Shown one piece after another: positions 56,211-64,000 of a stretch of DNA of 64,000 nt. The first letter of the stretch is position 1, and each line of letters begins with the position of its first letter. Source of the DNA: Pseudocercospora fijiensis CIRAD86 (Eukaryota; Ascomycota; Dothideomycetes; Mycosphaerellales; Mycosphaerellaceae). Both the position numbers and the translations under genes were made by a program. The DNA is taken from NCBI RefSeq assembly GCF_000340215.1, contig NW_006921534.1, positions 2,014,076 to 2,078,075 of the forward strand. The letters run 5' to 3'. The notes beneath the pieces are model-generated. The model did not search any database, was not told the DNA's origin, and saw nothing but the letters and a program-made list of their open reading frames with translations.

Positions 56211-56689
56211 GTGAATTTTTATATATATAGCATCGCTCTAGGTCGCTCGCAGTCGCAGTCGTTAGTAGTGTTTATACTATTCGTATAGTGCTATATTAAT
56301 ACTTATTAACTCGTCGACTCGGTCGTATTAGTCGACTCGGTCTAAACTAGAATATACTAGTAGTACTACAGTTTTAAGTGTATTACTATTACATTAACCG
56401 TCGTTACTATATGTCGCTATATCCTGTCTTACACGTTCTCTATAAACTATAAAATTATTCTTCGCCGCCTTAGTATTATTATCCTTTGTGTTTCGGAGGT
56501 GCGATTTCTATATACTCTATACGGCACGTTACCTTTTTATTACTCGCCTGTAAGCCTTTATAGCTCGCATTTCCTTATCCTCCTATTCCTCGTTGTAAAT
56601 TGTGTTATATATCTCGAAATCAACTGTACTATTAATATAGCGAGTCCTATACAGGGCGCCTTCGTCTACGGGTACGGCGTATAATATGT

Positions 56690-59600
56690 AATAGACTAGT
56701 AGTAGGCTATACACCCGTCGCCCCTTTAGTCTACTATAGTACGGTAAAAGACGCCGTAGCCGGATTGTCGTTAGACTATACGCATCCTTGTACTCGCTCT
56801 TATCGTTAATATAGTCGTAAAGCTTAATAAAAACGCCTATAACAGGCCTCCGTTTCGTCCTAAGCCCCTTCTTATATTTAATTCCTATTTCTATATTAAT
56901 CGAGATTACGTACTTTAGTTAAGCTAGTAGGCGACCGCCGAATCGAACTGCTAATTTATTAGGTGTTTCTATATAATTAACGTTGTATTCCTATACCTAT
57001 ATAAAATTATAACGTCTGTTACCGTAGAGCCCCTCCTAGTTTAGTATATATCTCGCGAAGTCGGCTGCTACTACGTTAGGATGTTCTATATCCTTACCCG
57101 TAGGCTTCTAGCATCGGATTCTATTATAGAAGCAGATCTCTATATCTAGGACGTATATACAGTCCGTTACAATATCGTTAGGGTCGGCTACGGTGCTTAA
57201 TGCGCTATTCTTATCGTAGGCACCCTATTACCGCACGAATACCGTAATCGCTTGTTAGAAGTCGCGACCTAAGTTCTCTTCTATTGTAGCTGTAGCCTCC
57301 CTTATCGTAATCTACTTAACCGATTTCTTTCCGTCCCTCTATTTCTCGAGCTAGTATCCTAGGATGTCCTCTACTAGCCGTACTGCAGTTAGCATTATTA
57401 GCTGTTGCGTATACTCCTTAATAGTGCGAGCATTTGTAGGGATTGCTATATATTCTTTATCGTCTTTAGCCTATATATTTAATCTATTAGTATCGCTATC
57501 TAGTATACTTTCTTCCTAGCTAGGCTTCTTGTTTATTAGCCGAAATGCAAGCTTTAGTAGTTTATAGTGTTTGTGCTCGAAATAGCTAGTATTTAAGTCT
57601 AGAAGATTGCCGAACGTCTTAATATAGCTCGGGGCATGTGTTATGCCGTAGAATTTCGGTATATTAAAGTGCCCTTCTATTTGTGTTATTATTAGCTCGT
57701 TAGCTTCGTCGTCCTCGTCTATTATAACCGTATCGTCGTTATTTAGGTCGTTCGTTCTTCGCGTAGCAGCCTTCGCCTCCCGCTAGGCCCTCTTCTATGC
57801 CTTTATTACTCTATATAGGCGAAACACATTCTTCTATTCGTTTATCCGGTGCAATGCTATCCTAAGATACTTAACTGTTTCGTCGTTATAGCATCTATAT
57901 ATCGCTAGAACGGTAAAGTCTACTAGTATATATAGAAATCTTATCGCCTACGGTTAACGGACCTCTTCGAGCAGTAGTATAAATATAACTAATAAGACTC
58001 GTAGGACGCTTTGCTACTCTTAGCCTATCTACTAAGTAACTGCTAAGTAGTAGCAGAACTTGCGAAGATTAGTGTATACGGGTATATATACGAACCGTCT
58101 GTCTAGTATCGTATCGATAATCCCTTATACTACTATTTTCCCTAGCTTTCTTGTTTTAGTAGATAGGCCCCTATTCGGGGTCGAGTCGGTAACTAGTCGG
58201 TATCTCCTCGTTTTTATATAGCTTATCTTGTCTACTAGTAGGTCCGTAGTCTATTAGATTGCGTGTATTAGCACTCCTTTTAGTAGCTAGTATAGTGTGT
58301 CTACTACTAAAGACTAGTATATATCGACGTATTTCTAGCGCTATATAAAGCAATCGATATCGTAGACGTTCTACGGATCCTTCGCTATATATTCGCCTTT
58401 GCGTTACCTTAGATGTCGCTACTTCGTAGATTCGTATAACCGCTATTCTGCTATAATATCGAGGTGCTCTCGTTCTATCGGGTATACTAGGCAACTTAGG
58501 CAATGTATGTTTATCTTAACTCCGGTAATTGCAACTTGCTCTTTATAGTCTACTAATATTACTACTAAGATTAGAAAGCACCTACGCGTCGCGCTATCTG
58601 CGTATATAATATCCTAGCCCTCGCCGTCGGCTACTTTTATAGCAGAGCGAAATATATATACTATCGATATGTAATATACACTGTTTTTAGTAAAACTATC
58701 GCTATCCTTAACGACCGGCAGTAGTCCTAGTAAGATCGTGCCGGGTCTGTTATTCGCGTTGCGTACTCGTACGTATAGGTTTCCGATAGTAAGGTATATA
58801 GGGTATACTATTAAGTTACCTTAGTAGTTAGTTATCTGTGTTTTATCGGTTAATACGATTAGAGGTACGATCGTTGCGCCGTCTATGTTTATCTTGCTCT
58901 AGGTATCTTACTACTAGTCTACTAACGCTATATTAGAGTAGATTCGCCGTAGTAGGTCGTTAGTCGTCTATACTTAATATAGCTTATATACTAGATTATT
59001 CCTAAAGCTACTATAACCTATTAAGAACATTACTGCTTTCTTAACGGATCGGTATCGTAGCACTAGCTCCGTACTGCTATAACCCGTTCGACTTGTCGGA
59101 AGGTATAGCTTTCGAACCTTTATTTAACCTAATGCCCTCGATAGTAGTATGCCGCCGGCTCGCAGTTTCGACGTTATAGCCTTTATGCTTTTCTAGCTTA
59201 GTAGATCGTGCAGTAGTGCTAGCCTCTCGTCTTCGAAAAGCCTCGCAATTGCATGTCCGGATATTCTCTCTCTCTTTAAGAATTGCGTAAAGCTTATATC
59301 GAATAGTAACTTAAATGTTCCGTACTCGCCCGAAGTATCTTATATTCGTATTTTAACGCTGCTTATAGATTAGGCGCTTGTATTCACTCTACTATACTAA
59401 ACTGTAATTATGCTATACCTAGCTATAGGCTTGCTAGCGGCACGGCTAGTGTATTCGGTAAATACATCGATATTATCTGCGGTATAGTAGCCTTTTAGTA
59501 TTAGCCGTAATCTTATTAACTTCTAGCTTCCTAGCGTTATTGTCGTTCCGGCGGCAGTTGCCTATACGCTTTCTATTTCGTCTTCGTCCGCTAGGCTATC

Positions 59601-60000
59601 CTATATATCGAATTCCGGTAATTTAAGATATCTATCCTATTTAATGCTATCTACACTTCCCTTGTCTTCCTATAGCGCTAGTACTATTAGCGTTAATGTT
59701 ATTGCTAGAACAGCTTCTATTGTGCCTTCTTTATTTACGTCTTGCTATATGCCTTCTAGTATCGATCTGTCGTCGGCTTGTTCGGTGCTCTAGTTACTAC
59801 CTTAGATCGTATATAAGTTAAGTCGGGCTCGCTTTGCGGCATTGTTTATAGTAGAATCGTGCTCGGCGAATTCTTTTAGTACGACGCGTTTCTCGCACTT
59901 ATTTCTATATTACTTATAGCCGTAGGAGCTTTTAAGCAGCCGGTTGCATAACCTACATTCGATATAGTAAGATATTACTATATATATAGTTAGCTTTCGA
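56690..60000 (-). mobile_element. RIP-inactivated Plavaka (CACTA-like) transposase relic
   Basis: Read on the minus strand. A BED-like zinc part lies near 59.95 kb (CRLCNRLLKSSYGYK). The Plavaka core follows near 58.9-58.5 kb: KINIDGATIVPLIVLTDKTQ, YPIYLTIGNLYVRVRNANN, ILLGLLPVVKD, and ARRCFLILVVILVDYKEQVA with CLSCLV. Later parts are a DIDCF...LLKGVLIHAI region near 58.3 kb and HFNIPKFYGITHAPSYIKTF near 57.65 kb. This is the order seen in fungal Plavaka transposases. Stops are TAG/TAA at former Gln/Trp codons. Ends are not defined. The 110-codon open stretch at 58171-58503 is in another frame and is not informative. Confidence 0.78.
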
Positions 60001-61959
60001 TAATAGGCGCTAGTACTATAGCTACTATAGGGTTGCCGTATGTCGACGTATACGAAGTTACTAAGGCTCTACTACTACGAAGTTAGGTATAAGTCGGGGT
60101 CCGACTCGATATCGATTCGTAGCCCGCGGATTCGGCAAAATCTCGGATTTATCCCGTTCGATTATACTAACTTAATGTTACTCTACTAGCGCCTCTTGCG
60201 ATAATATTTAAATACTAATTTGTATACCGACTCGCCGTCCGACTCGGCTACTAGTTAGGACTAATCGGAAAATCAATACTAAATATAAACGACCGTACTA
60301 TACTTCGACTAGACTTCTACGTTACTTCTAACGCCCTAAGGCCTGCATATTATACCGTAAAATGCGTTATATATGTTTAATTCTGTATACGTGTAGGAGT
60401 AGCATTGCTCCGGTTTAATACTGCCCCGTAGCATTATTAATTACGTTAAATTCGCCCGGTACTACTAAGGCTTGCTCTAGTTATGTTATAGCTAGGTTGT
60501 ATTCCTAAGCAAAGTAAACGAATAGCGCTCGAGTAACTGCTAGTAAGTATTGCTTAGCCGACTTAGTAACGACGTCGTTTAAGGCGGCATCTAATAAGCG
60601 GTTTATATTAAATCTAAGGCCTCTAAGACTCGTAGCAGTTACGACTACCCTATCGGTGCGCCTATTAGATAGAAGTATAAAGCCTTATCCTGTCGACTCT
60701 ATTTGATTTTCACATACACGCTATTATATACACGCTATTATATATACGCTATTATACAGACCTATACGCCGACTTATTAATATTATCCTATGTCTTAACC
60801 TCTAGCGTAGCTAAGTATCGGGTCTCGCGTCGCTCTAGGGATAGTGCGCTAGTTATCCGCTCCCTAGCTAATAGCACTATTCTATTAGCTAGAGCCCGCG
60901 GCTCTAACCCGCTTTAGGGTTCTAGGTATTAAGATCGGCTAGGTATGTTTCCGGTCGGGGTCGAATTGCCCTTATACTAGACTATATCTTCGACGTAGCG
61001 AGATCTAGAGCTAATCGTGTCGATATAGGTGCTTTAGCCGGGTATTACCTACTCGCTCGCCTATACTTAATAGGATATTGTAGGTTATAACCTAGAGTTA
61101 ATCGGCTTTCTATACTAGTAGGCCGGGGAGGGTAACAATGCTCGCGTCTACTGTTTTCTAGTCGGCAGCAATTACACTACTACTAGTGCCTCTTTCTATT
61201 TTATAGGCTAGTTCGCTAATAAGGATTTGCTACTCGATCGCTCGTACCTAGAAGACTAGTTTATATACCTCCTATACGATCTAGTTCTAGCTAATACTAA
61301 GCTCGCCGACTATATTATGTTTCCGGACGGCAGTATATTAGACTAGGACGCTAGTAAGGATCGTATTATTACTTTAGTCCGCGGCGTAGATAAGTAGTAT
61401 ATCGATAGTGTCTAAAGAAGTACGTTTTACTATAACTCGAATGTTTAGCTACCGCTAACTCTAAGCAGCACGATAAACGTTTGCTACGGTCGGCTTAAGG
61501 CAGTATTGCATGCTATCGTAGGATAGCGTACGAGCACTACTAGTCTAGTATAGATATATGTATTATTTATATATAGGGTTGCTAAGTTCGGGGTCGATTA
61601 ATAATTTAGGGGCGGATTAACACTACGACTCGGCATCTTAGAGTTAGCCTGCACTTTTCGGTAATACTATTAATATATCAAACTTATATCCTGCTATATT
61701 ACGATGCTATTTTCCAGTATTACCGTCTTCGTATTAGACGCTCGGTTAGCGCTAGACTAACCTATATCCTATATACTAGCGGCAACTACGCCTTCGCGGA
61801 TTGTCGAATTACCTAGAAGTAACTTAAAACATTCCGGCATATATAGCGACTAATTTAATTATAGATACGTATGCCTATGCATTTTATCGCGATAGGCCTT
61901 AATATAGATTAATGTAGTGCCGAAGAGTTTAGCTACTACTAGTTAAAATTATTATCCTA
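60001..61959. other. RIP-mutated DNA without recognisable content
   Basis: CpA/TpG-depleted sequence. I could not assign any element or protein on either strand; some of it may be the terminal region of the Plavaka element. Confidence 0.5.
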
Positions 61960-62637
61960 GCTACTATCCTAGTATTCTACTACTACTGCTACTGCTACCG
62001 ACTCGCTATAGATAGCCTACTTAGCCTCGATTCGTATAAGTTCCGTACTGCTTAACTTTCTAATATCTAGTTTCTTGTCCGATCTAGCCTCCTAGCTACT
62101 AGATCTATATCCTATTGCTACTATTACTACTACCGACTTACTACGGATGCCCTACTCGGCCTAGAGTCGTATAAGTTCCGCACTGCTTCACTTCCCGCTA
62201 TCTAGTTTCCTTGTCTTATCTAGCCTCCCGGCTACTAGATCTATATCCTATTACTACTATTACTACTACCGACTCGCGGCGGATACCCTACTCGGCCTAG
62301 AGTCGTATAAGTTCCGCACTGCTTTACTTCCCGCTATCTAGTTTCCTTGTCTTATCCAGCCTCCCGGCTACTAGATCTATATCCTATTGCTACTATTACT
62401 ACTACCGACTCGCGGCGGATAGCCTACTCGGCCTAGAGTCGTACGAGTTCTACACTGCTTTACTTCCCGCTATCTAGTTTCCTTGTCCTATCTAGCCTCT
62501 CGGCTACTAGATCTATATCCTATTGCTACTATTACTGCTACTAACTCGCGGCGGATAGCCTAATTAGTCTCGACTCGTACGAGTTCCGTACTGCTTTAGG
62601 TTCCGCTATATAGTTTCTTGTCTTTTATAGCATCTCG
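61960..62637. repeat. 136-bp tandem repeat array, five copies
   Basis: The motif AGATCTATATCCTATT recurs at 62101, 62237, 62373 and 62509, an exact 136-bp period. A more diverged copy precedes at about 61960-62100. The inner copies are nearly identical (differences mainly C/T); the outer ones are more diverged. Each unit also carries GAGTCGTATAAGTTCCGCAC and a short ACTACT run. Confidence 0.92.
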
Positions 62638-62711
62638 TTATAATTCTCGGTAGAAGTACTATAGGATTTTCGTCGCCGTCGTAGTTATACCGTAGTTAAC
62701 GAAGGTCGAGG

Positions 62712-62917
62712 CTAACAACGCCGTAGGCTCGGATCTAGCACCGGTATATTAAAAGGGTATATAAGGCTACAATTATTATTAAGTAGCTAACCTCTTCGTT
62801 ATAGGTAGAGCTATTTGCCTTCGCCTATAACGAAGGGATTAGCTGCTTAATAATAATTGTAGCCTTGTACGCCCTTTTGGTGTACTAGTACTAGATCCGA
62901 GCCTACGGCGTTGTTAG
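62712..62917. repeat. long palindrome, arms about 93 bp, 20-bp loop
   Basis: The left arm from CTAACAACGCCGTAGGCTCG (62712) to CTTCGTTATAG is mirrored by the right arm from CTATAACGAAGGG to CGAGCCTACGGCGTTGTTAG (62917). The arms differ at about a dozen sites, mostly C to T in the left arm relative to the right. Confidence 0.9.
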
Positions 62918-62959
62918 GTTTATATCGAGTCCGGGCGCTAGATTGCTAAGGTATATATC

Positions 62960-63290
62960 TAGTATAGGTAAACACAGCCTTAGTCGTATAGCTAAAGATG
63001 TAGTAGTAGTAGTATATAAATTGCTAAAGTTTATTCTCCTAATATTGAATTCTTCTTCTTCTTCTTCTTTATCCTCTAGACGAGACTACTCTTATCCGGC
63101 GTTAAAGACTAAAGAATTACTGCTATAACTCTTAGCTAGGACGCTAAACAAATAGGCATAGCTACGCTCGCAAAGAAGGTCTACGTAGTATACTAGTAGG
63201 TAGATAGACATAGCCTTTATCGTACGGCTAAAGAGGTAGCAGAGGTAGTATATAAATTGCTAAAGTTTATCCGCCTTAAACTTAATTTCG
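62960..63290 (+). repeat. diverged direct repeat, about 85 bp, offset about 240 bp
   Basis: Two copies share AGTATATAAATTGCTAAAGT and the preceding CAGCCTTAGTCGTATAGCTA / TAGCCTTTATCGTACGGCTA, at about 62960-63045 and 63200-63285. Between them is a (TTC)n run near 63052. Confidence 0.75.
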
Positions 63291-64000
63291 TCCTTAGTAA
63301 CTACGTAGTAAGCGGGTCGTGCTGTGCCTTAAAGTCCTAAATGTGCCTATAGCCCGACCCTATATAGATCTTGTCGGCGATACTATAGTCGACGACTATA
63401 CCTACGAGTAGGTTCTAACAGTTATTATATGTATCCTACCTACGAGTCGGGTAGAAACGAGTATAGTAACGCTTACTAACGATAATTACGGTTATCTTCG
63501 GATACTTCTCTTTACTACCGTAGAGCTTTATAAAGGCCTTTTTAGGACTACCTAGGTTACTATATAGTACACTGCCTCGATTGCTCTTACGGTTAGTAAC
63601 TAGGACCGACTACTTGTTAAATTTTCTAGGTCTAGTAAACTTAACGCTCTATAAGTTCTAGCAGTCCTTCTATAGTATACTAGGTTTCGAATTCGAATTA
63701 TAGCCTACGCGAGGAGTATCTAGGATACGGCCGGGCACTATAATCATACTAGTACCTACCGAGAAGCTAAATAGCTTTACGGAAGTTAACTAATAATTAC
63801 CGGTAGGATCGGCAAGACGGAAGAGCCGCGGACTATTCCTAAGCCTAGCACTAGGAGTTCCGGTAATAGACATAGTATCGAGGTTTAGAAATATAGCTAC
63901 GAATTTAAGCATCTTAGAAGTCTAGTCGCCTCTAAGTAGGCGTCGATAAGGCTTATTAGTACGGATTATATATAGCTCGGTAGATTAAGTTACGCCACGA
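63291..64000. other. RIP-mutated DNA, unassigned, runs off the window
   Basis: Same composition as the rest of the block. No family could be recognised on either strand. Confidence 0.5.

Larger units (their letters stand above)
52745..64000. repeat. RIP-mutated repeat block (heterochromatin-like)
   Basis: From about 52.75 kb to the window end there is no normal gene. CpA and TpG are very rare and TpA very common while CpG persists, so the sequence reads as strings of CTA, TAG, TAT and CG. This is the product of C-to-T change in CpA context on both strands. Long frames survive only where TAG/TAA are ignored. The block contains the MULE and Plavaka relics and the structured repeats listed separately. 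Confidence 0.9.

Noticed and set aside
56499..56684. 61-codon plus-strand frame in the RIP block
   Set aside because: Chance open frame in CpA-depleted DNA; the opposite strand carries the probable C-terminal part of the Plavaka relic.
58171..58503. 110-codon minus-strand frame in the RIP block
   Set aside because: It lies within the Plavaka relic but in a different frame from the recognisable motifs.
62943..63128. 61-codon plus-strand frame
   Set aside because: Made of a TTC run and repeat sequence; no coding features.
1..64000. CRISPR arrays, rRNA genes, complete tRNA genes, telomere repeats
   Set aside because: None seen. Tandem repeats present are minisatellites without spacer structure, and the tRNA-like pieces near 31758 and 53660 are incomplete.

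Overview
This 64 kb window is nuclear DNA from a filamentous ascomycete (Pezizomycotina; most likely Dothideomycetes, by overall gene flavour, which is inference). The supporting evidence is: genes interrupted by short GT-AG introns (46-230 bp, often with CTAAC/CTGAC-like branch sites), a fungal gene set (Ssk1, a Pcl-type cyclin, Ecl1, poly(A)-binding protein, a fucose-lectin-like propeller, a HeLo-like/ankyrin protein), and two blocks of repeat DNA with a near-textbook RIP signature. RIP (repeat-induced point mutation) shows as CpA and TpG almost eliminated, TpA greatly raised, CpG retained, and reading frames broken almost only by TAG/TAA. Most gene models below were rebuilt by joining reading frames across splice sites whose phases agree.

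Layout. 1-0.8 kb: 3' part of an Apd1/Aim32-like [2Fe-2S] protein. 2.0-3.2 kb: Pcl/Pho80-family cyclin. 3.2-6.7 kb: gene-poor, with G-rich minisatellites. 6.7-10 kb: SET-TPR protein and ESCRT-III Vps60. 10.6-11.1 kb: small Gly-rich protein. 11.9-14.3 kb: Pab1. 15.1-16.9 kb: type-B carboxylesterase. 17.4-20 kb: HeLo-like/ankyrin protein. 22.4-23.6 kb: Ecl1-like life-span factor. 23.9-26.9 kb: Ni/Co transporter and mitochondrial-type beta-ketoacyl-ACP synthase. 28.2-29.9 kb: membrane-anchored lectin-like protein. 30.6-31.6 kb: DUF1295 membrane reductase-like protein. 32.4-33.6 kb: beta-lactamase-fold hydrolase. 34.4-37.2 kb: Ssk1 response regulator. 38.1-39.6 kb: a hairpin MITE and an aquaporin. 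41.1-42.3 kb: MYND-finger protein with awkward frame junctions. 43.16-46.96 kb: a 3.8 kb TA-flanked DNA transposon with terminal inverted repeats, carrying two convergent, RIP-destroyed reading frames. 47.2-52.5 kb: GrpB-family protein, Pus4, an RFTS-domain protein and an HSBP1 homologue with a GC-AG intron. 52.75-64 kb: a continuous RIP-mutated heterochromatin-like block holding MULE and Plavaka (CACTA-like) relics, a tRNA-like relic, a 136-bp tandem array and a long palindrome.

The genes do not form an obvious cluster or pathway. They are housekeeping, signalling and transport genes in mixed orientation, with transposon islands between them. The most unusual material is the two-ORF TIR element, the structured repeats in the right-hand block, the MYND gene whose frames do not join cleanly, and the NTPase-less HeLo-like/ankyrin protein.
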